Of a stretch of 57,130 nucleotides of DNA, positions 17,523-26,415 are shown piece after piece. The stretch is taken from the NCBI RefSeq assembly GCF_005402965.1, contig NZ_BJCF01000028.1, positions 1 through 57,130 on the forward strand. The letters are read 5' to 3'. The position numbers and the translations under genes are program-made. The notes under the pieces were generated by a model. The model had not been told where the DNA came from. It searched no databases and saw only the letters and a program-made list of their open reading frames with translations. The stretch comes from Dolichospermum planctonicum. Lineage in GTDB: Bacteria; Cyanobacteriota; Cyanobacteriia; Cyanobacteriales; Nostocaceae. Positions within the stretch are counted from its first letter, which is position 1; the number at the start of each line of letters is the position of its first letter.

Positions 17523-18236
17523 ATGATAGCTATTCACAATTCCTCTGTTTTTGTTTTGGTGATTGAACCAGATGAAACTCTAGCTAATCAGTTAGCTTTT
17601 GATTTACAAGAAGCTGGTTATGATGCAATTGTAACTCATGATGCAGTCAATGGATTAGAATACTGCGGCGATACCTGTGGCGGTCAAAGCCTTAACCAAC
17701 CAGCTTTAATTGTTATAGACCGGATGCTGATTGGAGAATCTGGATTATCTTTATGTAAAAATCTCAGAAATATGGGTAATCGTTCTCCTGTACTGATTTT
17801 AATGGCCAGAGATACAATAGATGATCGGATAGCTTGTTTAGACGCTGGTGCTAATGATTATATTCTGAAGCCTTACCGTTCGGAAGATTTTCTCAAGCTG
17901 ATTCATCTGTATCTTAAACCGGATCTTGAGAATATAGAGCAATTGCGCTTTGGAGATTTGGTTTTGGATATAGGAACGCGTCGCGCTATTTACAATAGCA
18001 AAGCTATTGACTTAACCATGAAGGAATTTGAACTATTAAAGTTCTTAATGGAACATCCCCGCGAAGTATTAAGCCGCGAACAAATTTTAGAGAATGTTTG
18101 GGGTTACGACTTTATGGGTGAATCTAATGTGATTGAGGTCTATATTCGTTATCTTCGCCTCAAAATTGAAGAAGAGGGTAAAAAACGCCTGATTCAAACT
18201 GTACGCGGTGTAGGTTACGTACTCAGAGACTCCTAA
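17523..18236 (+). CDS. nblR: OmpR-family response regulator, NblR-like
   Basis: A 237-residue regulator starting at ATG 17523; TTG 17502 is less likely. The receiver domain (about 5-125) has the acidic pair Glu15/Asp17, phosphoacceptor-position Asp66 (VIDRMLIGESG) and Lys116 (LKPYRSEDF). The usual Thr/Ser of the switch is replaced by Met94 (LILMARD). The C-terminal winged helix (about 135-235) is very well conserved, MKEFELLKFLMEHPREVL. Similarity to NblR, which controls phycobilisome degradation and survival under nutrient stress, rests on the DRMLIGESG and MARDTIDDR segments as I recall them. NblR has been reported to act without phosphorylation. The gene is monocistronic. The subfamily name is less sure than the OmpR class. 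Confidence 0.7.
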   Translation: MIAIHNSSVFVLVIEPDETLANQLAFDLQEAGYDAIVTHDAVNGLEYCGDTCGGQSLNQPALIVIDRMLIGESGLSLCKNLRNMGNRSPVLILMARDTIDDRIACLDAGANDYILKPYRSEDFLKLIHLYLKPDLENIEQLRFGDLVLDIGTRRAIYNSKAIDLTMKEFELLKFLMEHPREVLSREQILENVWGYDFMGESNVIEVYIRYLRLKIEEEGKKRLIQTVRGVGYVLRDS

Positions 18237-18397
18237 AATCCATAAACCGAGAAATAATCACAAATAAAATCTAAATTTGTGGGCGATTTGGCAGAAATTA
18301 AGTAGGATAGTTAGAATCTAAATTGCAGTAAATAAACTAATTGTCAACTGTCAATAATTAATTACTAATTACCCATTCCCTCTTCCGTATATCAATT

Positions 18398-18925
18398 ATG
18401 ATTCATTGGCTCAGTTTATTTTCAGTATTACTTAGTATTTTACTAACGGGCTGTTCACCACCCACCACAGCTAAATCTCCTCCTGTGATATCAGAATCTC
18501 AAGCCCAAATACCAGTAAATGCTGGTCAAAATCTGCCAATTTCAGCAATTGCGACTTTCCCTAAAGATGTAAAAATTGAGTTGGAAGTAGCAGAAACACC
18601 GGAACAGCAAATGATGGGTTTAATGTATAGACCAACTTTAGCAGATAACCGAGGAATGCTGTTTGTTTTTCCGTCATCACAACCAGTAAGATTTTGGATG
18701 AAAAATGTCCCCGTGGCTTTAGATATGGTCTTTATCAAAAAAGGTGTAGTTGAGTATATACAAAAATCTGCTCCTCCTTGTAATGGAGAGCCTTGTCCTA
18801 CTTATGGTCCTCCTGTACCTATCAATCAAGTAATTGAACTCAGGTCAGGACGAGCAGCAGAATTAAAATTAAAAAGAGGAGATCATATCAAAATTGATTT
18901 CGTTAGTCCTGGAACCTCTCAGTAA
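18398..18925 (+). CDS. DUF192 family lipoprotein
   Basis: A 175-residue exported protein. The N-terminal hydrophobic stretch ends in a lipobox, LLTG before Cys19, so it should be anchored as a lipoprotein. A low-complexity linker (about 20-55) is followed by the DUF192 domain (about 57-170), with VAETPEQQMMGLMYRPTLAD, GMLFVFPSSQPVRFWMKNV and LDMVFI. Function of the family is unknown. Cys residues in PPCNGEPCP could form a disulfide. The gene stands alone. Confidence 0.88.
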   Translation: MIHWLSLFSVLLSILLTGCSPPTTAKSPPVISESQAQIPVNAGQNLPISAIATFPKDVKIELEVAETPEQQMMGLMYRPTLADNRGMLFVFPSSQPVRFWMKNVPVALDMVFIKKGVVEYIQKSAPPCNGEPCPTYGPPVPINQVIELRSGRAAELKLKRGDHIKIDFVSPGTSQ

Positions 18926-19124
18926 ACAGTATTTAATTGCTGATTATAGCGTTTCTGGCGTTACATAATGACCTATGAGTTATGTTTCGCACCAAGGCGC
19001 AAAGGAAAAGAGATTTTTAATTTTCCAATTTTATACCTCCATTACTCTATCACCATGCAGGACGTGAATGTAAATTACTGTTAGTTCACAGATATGTTAT
19101 AATCGCGGCAATCATCCTGGCAAA

Positions 19125-19295
19125 ATGCCATTAGAAAACCGCATTTATCTATGTCCTGAGTGTGGACACACAGAAGACGGAGACTTAAATGCAGTAAAAA
19201 AGATAGAACGATGGTTTGAAGGGATTTTTGTCCCGGATTATTCGGAAATGGCGGTAAGTTCTACCGTGTCAGTTTGTGGATTAGCATTAGCCTAA
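19125..19295 (+). pseudogene. C-terminal remnant of a TnpB gene
   Basis: From 19125 the plus strand reads a 56-residue tail of TnpB: IYLCPECGHTEDGDLNAVKK keeps the second CxxC of the zinc ribbon and the RuvC-III Asp region, followed by the typical C-terminal segment, with stop TAA at 19293-19295. The rest of the gene is absent upstream. It marks an old IS200/IS605 insertion. The remaining sequence from 18926 to 19537 shows no gene that I can support. Confidence 0.8.
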
Positions 19296-19537
19296 ATAAG
19301 ATCAAATTTTAGGTTTTCCTAGTTAAAATTACCACATTAGATATAAGTAGCAAAAATCTCTCTTTTGATATAAAACTTTAAAAAATGGTTATGGAGAAGA
19401 ATGCAATATTTTCCTTCTATATAACCTAACAATGTTGATCTACTTGCAGCAGGGTGACAAATAAAATACTGGCTACATAATACCCGCAAAATAGATAAAC
19501 AATCTATAATTATACATTTCCCCCATGTGAGATACAA

Positions 19538-19729
19538 ATGGTAATATCAAGATATTCTCGGCTGATTAATTTTCTCCAGGAAGATTTAGCAATTTCCTCT
19601 GCTTCCCTGGCTGTAGCATTGCGTAACCGTGATCAAGATCCTGGTTCTTTAACAATGACTCTTTGGCAATATGGTTTAATTACTCTAGAACAGTTAGAAC
19701 AAATTTATGATTGGCTGGAAACAGCATAA
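19538..19729 (+). CDS. DUF2949 family small protein
   Basis: A 63-residue protein, MVISRYSRLINFLQEDLAIS, then LAVALRNRDQDPGSLTMTLW and QYGLITLEQLEQIYDWLE. This matches the small cyanobacterial DUF2949 family in length and motifs. It is probably soluble and helical. Function unknown. A heptamer repeat array begins 50 bases downstream. Confidence 0.8.
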   Translation: MVISRYSRLINFLQEDLAISSASLAVALRNRDQDPGSLTMTLWQYGLITLEQLEQIYDWLETA

Positions 19730-19778
19730 GGAAGAGGTCACAGGTAACAGGTGAAAGGTAACAGTTCAGAGAGAACAA

Positions 19779-19904
19779 TTACCCATTACCCATTACCCAT
19801 TACCCATTACCCATTACCCATTACCCATTACCCATTACCCATTACCCATTACCCATTACCCATTACCCATTACCCATTACCCATTACCCATTACCCATTA
19901 CCCA
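19779..19904. repeat. Heptamer tandem repeat, 18 copies of TTACCCA
   Basis: The array is exactly 126 bp, 18 uninterrupted copies of TTACCCA. It lies between the DUF2949 gene and the convergent aminotransferase gene. Short tandem heptamers are a feature of heterocystous cyanobacteria. It also reads as an open frame of ITHYPLP repeats, which I regard as an artefact. The perfect copies suggest active slippage, so copy number probably varies between strains. Confidence 0.95.
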
Positions 19905-19925
19905 GTACCAGTACCAGCCTAATGA

Positions 19926-21077
19926 CTATTGACCAAAAACTTGCGCTGCTGCTGCTATACCGGCACCGGGGGTGAAGTTTTCATGACCAACTTGCGGGAG
20001 GACAACCTCTAGGGAAGCGATACAGCTAAGGATATCACGATCGCTGACAAAACCCAAGTGACCAATGCGGAAAATTTTATTACTCAGATGGTCTTGTCCA
20101 CCTGCTAGAGCGATATCAAACCGTTTTTTCATCAAAGAGCGAATTTTATCGCTTTCGATGCCTGGAGTGGCTACAGCGGTAATGGCCGGACTAGCACATT
20201 CGTCGGCCGCAAACAAAGATAAATTTAAGGCTTTTATAGCCGCACGGGTGGCATTTTTTTGGCGTTCATGACGGGTAAAGATGGATTCCAATCCTTCCTT
20301 TTTCATCATTCCCAGGGTGGTGTGTAGGGCTACTATTAAGTTAACCGGGGGAGTAAAGGGGGTGGTATTTTTGGCGGTGGCTTTGCGATATTTACCTAAA
20401 TCTAAATAATATTTAGGTAATTTTGCGGTTTTGTAAGCTTCCCAGGCTTTGGGACTGACGGAAACAAATCCTAAACCAGGAGGAATCATATAACCTTTTT
20501 GAGAGCCGGAAGCGACTACATCTAAACCCCAAGCGTCTACAGGTACGTTGTAAGCGCCTAAACTGGTGACAGCATCAACAATAATTAGGGCCTGTCCATG
20601 TTCTTTAACGTGGCGGTTAATAGTTTCTAAATCATTAATCACCCCGGTGGAGGTTTCACTGTGGGTAATAATTACAGCTTTAATTTCCTTGTTGGTGTCT
20701 GCTTGTAGTTTAGCTGCAAATTGGTCTGGGTCTAAAGGTTGTCCCCATTCTGCGCTGACAGTTTCCACATTTAAACCAAAAGCTTGACCGACTTCTACCC
20801 AACGTTCACCAAATTTACCATTAGAACCAACTAAAATGCGATCGCCTGGGGAAAGGAAATTAATTATCCCCGCTTCTACAGCACCAGTACCACTGACATT
20901 TAACATTAATACATCACTTGTAGTTTGATGTAGCCATTTAAGGTTTTCTGTCACCTCCCCCATCATACTACTAAATTCACCGCTACGGTGGCCAATGGGG
21001 TGTTTGGCTAATGCTAGTAAAGCTGCTTCTGGAACTGGAGTCGGTCCTGGAATCATCAGCATCAATTTATTATCCAT
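19926..21077 (-). CDS. Class V PLP-dependent aminotransferase (alanine/serine-glyoxylate type)
   Basis: A 383-residue enzyme of the serine/alanine-glyoxylate aminotransferase group. It begins with the family motif LMIPGPTPVPEAALLALAKH and has NVSGTGAVEAG at the phosphate-binding loop, IIVDAVTSLG with Asp168, and SGSQKGYM with the PLP lysine at 194. Cyanobacterial members have often been labelled a small subunit of soluble hydrogenase, which the motifs do not support. The likely role is glyoxylate/serine metabolism in photorespiration (inference). The stop lies 21 bp from the heptamer array. Confidence 0.92.
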   Translation of the reverse strand: MDNKLMLMIPGPTPVPEAALLALAKHPIGHRSGEFSSMMGEVTENLKWLHQTTSDVLMLNVSGTGAVEAGIINFLSPGDRILVGSNGKFGERWVEVGQAFGLNVETVSAEWGQPLDPDQFAAKLQADTNKEIKAVIITHSETSTGVINDLETINRHVKEHGQALIIVDAVTSLGAYNVPVDAWGLDVVASGSQKGYMIPPGLGFVSVSPKAWEAYKTAKLPKYYLDLGKYRKATAKNTTPFTPPVNLIVALHTTLGMMKKEGLESIFTRHERQKNATRAAIKALNLSLFAADECASPAITAVATPGIESDKIRSLMKKRFDIALAGGQDHLSNKIFRIGHLGFVSDRDILSCIASLEVVLPQVGHENFTPGAGIAAAAQVFGQ

Positions 21078-21193
21078 CTGTGTGTTATGTCCTAGTTGAA
21101 AATTTCAATACGATCCAAATTAACCCTTAAAGGGGATAAAAACACAAAAAAAATCTACTAGAATCCTTTTATAGGGATAGTAGTTAAAAACCT

Positions 21194-21439
21194 TCAGGAG
21201 CAATCAACTTTATCTGCAAAATGATTGATAGACCAACGGTGATCAATCACCATAGAGGAAGACTGAAAAATTTCTTCTAACCGTTTTTGTTGGGATGCAG
21301 CTTTTCGCATGGTAATAATCAGTTGATTGACTTGATTGCGAAGGTCTTGATTTTGACCTAAAGAAGTCATGGTTTGCTTTTCCAAAAGTTGAAGTATCAG
21401 TTCGTAATGGATAGGAGAGGGTAAAGGAATTGGCTCCAT
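21194..21439 (-). CDS. Small cyanobacterial conserved protein (DUF5340-like)
   Basis: An 81-residue, mostly helical protein: MEPIPLPSPIHYELILQLLE, then RNQVNQLIITMRKAASQQKR and a C-terminal DHRWSINHF segment. I recall this pattern from a small conserved cyanobacterial family that I believe is DUF5340. No membrane segment or catalytic motif is seen. It lies between the aminotransferase and trpC genes on the same strand but is separated by more than 100 bases from each. Confidence 0.65.
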   Translation of the reverse strand: MEPIPLPSPIHYELILQLLEKQTMTSLGQNQDLRNQVNQLIITMRKAASQQKRLEEIFQSSSMVIDHRWSINHFADKVDCS

Positions 21440-21556
21440 GTAGTTTATTGTGAAGTTGCAATTTAGGGATTTTTTAATTTTCTTTTAGTCAAAGTTTAGC
21501 TAATCCTTAACTAGTTGTTACACAGAAAATAAATAATTGCAGATCATGGTCTGTAA

Positions 21557-22438
21557 TTAAGCAAACAGATTCACAATTGCTACTTGAGGATCTGGTTGTT
21601 TCACTAATGATTCACCAATTAGTACAGCGGATACACCTGCTGTTTTAACTACATTTAAATCCTCTGGATGATGCAATCCTGATTCACTGACGACCAGAAT
21701 ATTTTTTGCTTGTAATTGCTCACCTCTAGCTGTCATTAATTCAGAAGTTGTTTGTAAATCAACAGTAAAATCCTCTAAATTACGATTATTAATTCCGATT
21801 AAAGAAACACCATCTAAAGCTAAAACCCGATCTAATTCTTCTAAATTATGCACTTCTATTAAAGCTGCCATTTTCAAGTTATTAGCAATTTTAATAAAGT
21901 ATTGTATATCTTGATCATTGAGAATTGCTGCTATTAATAAAACTGCATCTGCGCCATTAATTCTCGCCCAATACATTTGGTAGGGATAGATAATAAAATC
22001 CTTACATAGTAGGGGTAAATCCACTGTAGAACGGACTAAAGACAGATTTTCAAAACTACCTTGGAAAAATTTAACATCTGTCAGCACCGAAAGACAACTA
22101 GCGCCACCTATTTGATAAGATTGAGCAATAGCTACTGGGTCAAAATCTGTCCTCAATACTCCTTTACTCGGAGAAGCCTTTTTGATTTCGGCGATTAAAG
22201 CGGGATTAGTTTTACCATAACGCAAAGCAGCGACAAAATCACGAGTTGGTGGTGCAGCTAGGGCTTGTGTTTGCAATTCCCGTAAAGGGAGCTTTTCCCG
22301 CATTTTTTCAACTTCTGTTTCTTTATACCAAACAATTTCTTCTAAAATATTATTTGGTGCTGCACCCTCTATAGCGGATTTATATTGGATTATAGAAATA
22401 TTGATAACGGGGCTAGGTGAACGACGACGAATTTGCAT
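21557..22438 (-). CDS. trpC: Indole-3-glycerol phosphate synthase
   Basis: A 293-residue TIM-barrel enzyme of tryptophan biosynthesis that converts CdRP to indole-3-glycerol phosphate. Motifs: [17 protein letters not shown] with the catalytic Glu and Lys, [51 protein letters not shown] and [10 protein letters not shown]. The N-terminal extension of about 50 residues is typical of cyanobacterial TrpC. Heptamer repeats fill the upstream region (22440-22538). Confidence 0.95.
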   Translation of the reverse strand: MQIRRRSPSPVINISIIQYKSAIEGAAPNNILEEIVWYKETEVEKMREKLPLRELQTQALAAPPTRDFVAALRYGKTNPALIAEIKKASPSKGVLRTDFDPVAIAQSYQIGGASCLSVLTDVKFFQGSFENLSLVRSTVDLPLLCKDFIIYPYQMYWARINGADAVLLIAAILNDQDIQYFIKIANNLKMAALIEVHNLEELDRVLALDGVSLIGINNRNLEDFTVDLQTTSELMTARGEQLQAKNILVVSESGLHHPEDLNVVKTAGVSAVLIGESLVKQPDPQVAIVNLFA

Positions 22439-22439
22439 A

Positions 22440-22538
22440 TTAGTTGGTTGTTACTTGTCAGTTGTTGGTTGTTACTTGTCAGTTGTTACTTGTTAGTTGT
22501 TACTTGTTAGTTGTCCGTTGTCAGTTGTCAGTTGTCAG
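22440..22538. repeat. Degenerate heptamer repeats (TTGTCAG/TTGTTAG/TTGTTAC type)
   Basis: About 14 imperfect heptamers of the type ttgt(c/t)a(g/c), including two copies of a longer unit (gttggttgttacttgtcag). They lie between trpC and the four-helix-bundle gene. The ancestral reading frame of that gene ends within the right edge of this array, at 22528. Confidence 0.8.
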
Positions 22539-22629
22539 ATTTTTTTCCTGAAAGATTGCCAATGGAGTTAAGATAAGGGTTTAACTTAGGAGAAAGTTCT
22601 TCAATAATTGGTTTAAGCCTATTTACTTC

Positions 22630-22911
22630 TTAATTTGTTAACAGATTTCGTTTATAAGCCCGTCTTAACCAATGTCTAGTTTCATTTAAAGAACCTCTCG
22701 CTATTCTGACGAAACGGCGATTATCCTGAAAGTTATACCTACCAAAACCTTCTGCAATATTTGCGCCAATACTATCAACAGAACGTACTATTTGCTTACC
22801 AATTGTTGCTTTAGGAAATTCCTCCCAATGAAGAACAATGTTCCAAATATCATCAGCTAGTTTTTCTGCTAATTGGTAAACTTGCAAATTCTCGAAGTTG
22901 GATTTCGCCAT
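22630..22911 (-). CDS. Four-helix bundle (S23-type) protein, cut short by a stop
   Basis: The 93 codons match the S23/four-helix bundle family: NFENLQVYQLAEKLADDIW, SVDSIGANIAEGFGRY and ARGSLNETRHWLRRAYKRNLL. Members are normally about 115-125 residues. Here TAA at 22630-22632 follows LLTN, and the same frame continues downstream as EVNRLKPIIEELSPKLNPYL and NSIGNLSGKK before TGA at 22528. One nonsense mutation has removed most of the fourth helix, so the product is probably damaged. Function of the family is unknown. Confidence 0.75.
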   Translation of the reverse strand: MAKSNFENLQVYQLAEKLADDIWNIVLHWEEFPKATIGKQIVRSVDSIGANIAEGFGRYNFQDNRRFVRIARGSLNETRHWLRRAYKRNLLTN

Positions 22912-22959
22912 TTATTCAATTGACAATTGACAACTGACTAACGATTAATTAACTAACGA

Positions 22960-24390
22960 TTAACTAACTAACGCCCGTTTATAAGCTTCATCTAGGACTT
23001 CTGAAAGGGTAGGGTGGGCGTGAACTAGGTAGGCCAAAGTTTGGATAGATTGACGATTAGCAACAGCGGCTGCGGCTTCGTGAATTAAATCTGAGGCGTG
23101 GGGACCAAAGATATGTACACCTAAAACCTCGCCAGTATCTTTGCGATAAATCACCTTTGTCATGCCGTCAGTATCATTTTCCGCCAATGCTTTAGAATTA
23201 CCTTTAAAATAACTCTTGGTGGTGGCAACTTCAAAACCTTCATTTAAACCCAAAGCATGGGCGGCGGTTTCTGTCAAGCCCACATAACTAATTTCTGGGT
23301 GAGTAAAGGCAGCGGCGGGAATGCTGCGATAGTCAACAGTTTTCTGACGACCCATAATATTTTCTACAGCAATGATACCTTGAGCCGATGCCGCATGAGC
23401 TAACATCATTTTCCCGGTAGCATCACCAATAGCCCAGAGGTGTGGGACAACTTCCCCGTTGGCTAATACGGCCATATTATCATTAACAGGAATAAAATTA
23501 CGGCGGTCAAGGTCAACACCAACGGATTCTAGACCAAGATTTTGGGTAGCGGGAACACGGCCTGTAGCGACTAAACAAGCATCAACTTCGAGAACTTCTA
23601 AATCTTCTTTAGTTTCAAAGTTAGCCAATTCAATGATTACTGGTGAACCCGGTATGACTTTTTTGGCGTAAATACCGACTTTGGTTTCAATATCGCGGGG
23701 GTTAATTAAGACCCGTTCTGCCAGTTTAGCAATATCCCGGTCAAATCCCGGCATTAACTCATTTAGGGCTTCAATTAAGGTAATTTCACAACCCAAAGCT
23801 GAGTAAACATCAGAAAATTCTAACCCAATGTAACCACTACCAATAATCGCCACCCATTTGGGGAGAGTTTCTAATTTAACGCCTTGGTCGCTGGTAAAGA
23901 CTGTTTTCCCGTCTACTTCAATTCCAGGGGGAACAAAGGGGACAGAACCGGGGGAAAGGATGATATTTTGGGCGGTGATGGTTTTCTCACCTTTATCTGT
24001 GGCAATGGTGACTTTTTGTGTACCTGCTACCTTACCCCAACCCCGGATAATATCAACTCCCAAGCGTTTGAGACTGTTGGTTAAGTCTCCTTGAATTTTA
24101 GAGACGAGATTGTTAGCATGATTAGCGATCGCTTCTCGTTCAAACTCAACACTACCAATTTGTATTCCCAATGACTTGAGGTGATGAGCGTTACGTAATT
24201 CTCTCACTTTTCCTGAAGCCGCCAGCAATGCCTTAGAAGGGATACAACCCCTGTTTACACAAGTGCCTCCCATATCCCCAGCTTCAATAATTGCCGTTTT
24301 CTGACCGCAACTGATACCGTGTAAGGCAGCACCATGTCCACCTACACCAGCGCCGATAATCACTAAATCGTAATCAAATCCAGGACTCAC
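22960..24390 (-). CDS. lpdA: Dihydrolipoyl dehydrogenase (E3)
   Basis: A 476-residue flavoprotein disulfide reductase starting at GTG 24390. It has the FAD loop GAGVGG (13-18), the redox-active pair Cys44/Cys49 ([13 protein letters not shown]), the NAD-binding GSGYIGLEF and the C-terminal dimer-interface HAHPTLSE with His459 and Glu464. It is the E3 subunit of pyruvate dehydrogenase and possibly of the glycine cleavage system. Length and motifs are complete. Upstream is a 387-bp gap with a terminator and a repeat. Confidence 0.95.
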   Translation of the reverse strand: MSPGFDYDLVIIGAGVGGHGAALHGISCGQKTAIIEAGDMGGTCVNRGCIPSKALLAASGKVRELRNAHHLKSLGIQIGSVEFEREAIANHANNLVSKIQGDLTNSLKRLGVDIIRGWGKVAGTQKVTIATDKGEKTITAQNIILSPGSVPFVPPGIEVDGKTVFTSDQGVKLETLPKWVAIIGSGYIGLEFSDVYSALGCEITLIEALNELMPGFDRDIAKLAERVLINPRDIETKVGIYAKKVIPGSPVIIELANFETKEDLEVLEVDACLVATGRVPATQNLGLESVGVDLDRRNFIPVNDNMAVLANGEVVPHLWAIGDATGKMMLAHAASAQGIIAVENIMGRQKTVDYRSIPAAAFTHPEISYVGLTETAAHALGLNEGFEVATTKSYFKGNSKALAENDTDGMTKVIYRKDTGEVLGVHIFGPHASDLIHEAAAAVANRQSIQTLAYLVHAHPTLSEVLDEAYKRALVS

Positions 24391-24519
24391 TTTTGTTTCC
24401 CCGTTTTCTTGGCCTATTTTCTCTTAAGTTAACTTTTTTATCAAAAATTTGGGTTCATAAACCCGTCTTTCTAGAACAAGTTTTGGTAGAGTACATTTTG
24501 TAACTGTCATGATAAAGAT

Positions 24520-24546
24520 GCAGCACTTCCCGTTGTTATGAAGTAC
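24520..24546. repeat. Solo end of the 44-kb MITE-like element
   Basis: The 27 bases from gcagcacttcccgttgttat to aagtac closely match the right terminal inverted repeat of the element at 43976-44105 when that repeat is read on the opposite strand. No partner repeat is seen within 200 bases. It is probably a decayed or partial copy. It lies about 130 bases upstream of lpdA, in its likely promoter region. Otherwise 24391-24686 shows nothing I can name. Confidence 0.6.
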
Positions 24547-24686
24547 AGTATCGGAGATAGGTTAAATATGCTTTCATGACGATATCATATTTTTATTCTT
24601 TCTGGCTATACTTAGTATCTTCTTAACTTACTGTAATTAATAATACACACAACTCATCAATAAGTGTCAAAGAACTTTCTCAAATT

Positions 24687-24731
24687 GAAAAAATAACGAA
24701 GAGGCTCTTTTTGTCTCCCCGTTATTTTTCT
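24687..24731 (-). terminator. Rho-independent terminator downstream of the 24778-25194 gene
   Basis: Inverted arms gaaaaaataacg (24687-24698) and cgttatttttc (24720-24730) form a stem rich in A:U at its base. Transcripts from the gene ending at 24778 meet it about 50 bases after the stop, and the arm read last ends in a U-rich run. It separates that gene pair from lpdA. Confidence 0.7.
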
Positions 24732-24777
24732 AAATAGCTATGAGGTTTGAAGTATCTGAAAGTTAGCGATTAGCTGC

Positions 24778-25194
24778 TTAGAGGTTACGCGCTAATCCCT
24801 TGAGCATTGCACCAGTGTCTAGGAAATCTTTATTTTGTGAGAGTGCTTGCAGAGTTTCTGGACTGCTTTGTTGGATAATGTCATTATAGGCTTGAATAGC
24901 AATGTTCACTTTAGCAGTGTTTACAGATCCTGGTGTATTCAACTCAAGTAAGGCATTTGTGAGTGCCGCTACTGATTCTGGGGAAACCTGCGCTTGAGGT
25001 GGAAGTAAAATAGAAGGATTAGAAAGATTAGGATTGGAATAAGGAGTAACACTGCTGCCAGTTGTGCCACCACCACTTCGACTGCCTCCTGTACCTAAAC
25101 TAGATGATTTTTGGGCTTGGCTTGGTAGCTGCCAATTGAGCGACAAAAGGGGTGTGAGACTGAGGACTAGAATCAAGGTTCTGATTTTTAACAT
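24778..25194 (-). CDS. Secreted protein of unknown function
   Basis: A 138-residue protein from ATG 25194; an earlier in-frame ATG at 25245 overlaps the upstream gene and would spoil the signal peptide. MLKIRTLILVLSLTPLLSL is a signal peptide, with likely cleavage near PSQAQ. A Ser/Gly-rich low-complexity part follows (about 29-65), then a helical part (SPESVAALTNALLELNTPGS; ETLQALSQNKDF). It is 25 bp downstream of the putative outer-membrane gene and probably co-transcribed with it. I do not recognise a family. Confidence 0.75.
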   Translation of the reverse strand: MLKIRTLILVLSLTPLLSLNWQLPSQAQKSSSLGTGGSRSGGGTTGSSVTPYSNPNLSNPSILLPPQAQVSPESVAALTNALLELNTPGSVNTAKVNIAIQAYNDIIQQSSPETLQALSQNKDFLDTGAMLKGLARNL

Positions 25195-25219
25195 GGGAAT
25201 TTTCTCAGAATTGAAGTGT

Positions 25220-26236
25220 TTATTTAGGTAAGAAATTGAAACCATAGCCTACACTTAGAACGAATACTGTACCGCCTAGACTATTATCTGTCAGGTCTGC
25301 ACCCACGGCATTAATGATCATGGGAATGGTAGGGATAGGAACGAAGGAAGCACCAATGTTGAAACCAACTCCACTCCAACCCATACCGATACCTACTTGG
25401 GGGTGAACTTGTAGGCCTACTCCAGTAAATACTCCAGTAGTAGCAGGGTCTTTTCGGAAATCGCCACCACCGGCTCCTAAAGAAAAGGAGATAGGCATTT
25501 GATTGACTGGATCATTAGGCTTCAATAGGGAGTAAGTTGTAACTACACCATAGCCACTGGAAGGTCTAACTGTTTCCCTCTTAACGTGCTGGGCAAAGGA
25601 CTTCCAGCCGGCCGCAGCAGCTATTTGAGTATTACCTTGAGCATAGACAATGTGGTTAGCTTTGAGGTCAAATGTGCCGTTGTACCCAAAATTTTTGATA
25701 CTACCAATATTGTAGCCAAGCTCTAAACCAATTTGCCGGGCATCTCCTAAGCCAAAACCCATACTCAAACTCCCGTCTGGTTGATTTCTAGCTTTACCGG
25801 TGGTTGCTCCTGATCCTCCAAAAAACACGTCACCCCAAGTAGCCCCGAAGGCGCTGGGAGTAGCAAAAGTAAGTGAAGGTTGGTAAGTCCGTTTTTTGGG
25901 AACTACTTTGAAAACAGGTTGAATTAATAAATCCTGCCGTAATTTATCAGCATCAATTGGAGTGCTATTATTAGGTACAGAAGGATCTGTTTGAGCAGTT
26001 ATCTGTGGTTGTTTTTCAAAAGTAGATTCTGCTTTTTTCACTGTCACTTCTTTGTGATCAGGAAATTTATTAGTGATTAATTCACTACCCTGTTTTTTAG
26101 CAACTATATTATCTGCTGCCAATGCAAGATTAACTGAAATAAAATTGGCGAAACAAATACAACTGAAGAGTGTTATACCCTTAAACTGCAACAGTTGCCT
26201 TCGCACCATCATAAATAAAATTATGGCTTTCTGCAA
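25220..26236 (-). CDS. Putative outer-membrane/cell-surface beta-rich protein
   Basis: A 338-residue exported protein. TTG 26236 is preceded by AGGAG at good spacing; ATG 26212 is the alternative. A signal peptide ends near NLALAAD. A disordered, charged segment (about 40-110) precedes a Gly-rich beta domain (about 115-338) with many alternating strands: SLSMGFGLGDARQIGLELGY, FSLGAGGGDF, TGVGLQVHPQVGIGMGW and a C-terminal SVGYGFNFLPK. This looks like a small barrel or porin-like domain. I cannot name a family. It forms a two-gene unit with the secreted protein downstream. Confidence 0.6.
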   Translation of the reverse strand: MQKAIILFMMVRRQLLQFKGITLFSCICFANFISVNLALAADNIVAKKQGSELITNKFPDHKEVTVKKAESTFEKQPQITAQTDPSVPNNSTPIDADKLRQDLLIQPVFKVVPKKRTYQPSLTFATPSAFGATWGDVFFGGSGATTGKARNQPDGSLSMGFGLGDARQIGLELGYNIGSIKNFGYNGTFDLKANHIVYAQGNTQIAAAAGWKSFAQHVKRETVRPSSGYGVVTTYSLLKPNDPVNQMPISFSLGAGGGDFRKDPATTGVFTGVGLQVHPQVGIGMGWSGVGFNIGASFVPIPTIPMIINAVGADLTDNSLGGTVFVLSVGYGFNFLPK

Positions 26237-26415
26237 ACTCTTACTCCTGAGAATTATATTTCGCTTTTCAGTATGAAAATAAGACTGCTATGCGAAACAA
26301 ATCACCAATAAAATACCATTTAGGTTGGAAATATCAGGGCGAAAAGTAAATTGATCAGGAAATCTTGCGGAAGAGTTTACAAACTTAATGGTTTAATAAA
26401 GTTTGGTTAAAGATT

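Noticed and set aside
19337-19537. Minus-strand ORF of 66 codons
   Set aside because: Odd composition, no ribosome binding site, and no recognisable motif. It abuts the well-supported DUF2949 gene start.
19751-19975. Open frame reading ITHYPLP repeats
   Set aside because: It is only the translation of the heptamer array; the rest has no family features and overlaps the end of the aminotransferase gene.
19926-21077. Soluble hydrogenase subunit
   Set aside because: The protein has a complete class V aminotransferase active site with PLP lysine 194 and no hydrogenase metal-binding motifs.
22440-22538. Possible CRISPR-like repeat array
   Set aside because: Units are heptamers without unique spacers of constant length and there are no cas genes. 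It is a slippage repeat.
25195-25245. Earlier ATG of the secreted protein gene at 25245
   Set aside because: It would overlap the upstream gene and place charged residues before a good signal peptide; ATG 25194 is preferred.
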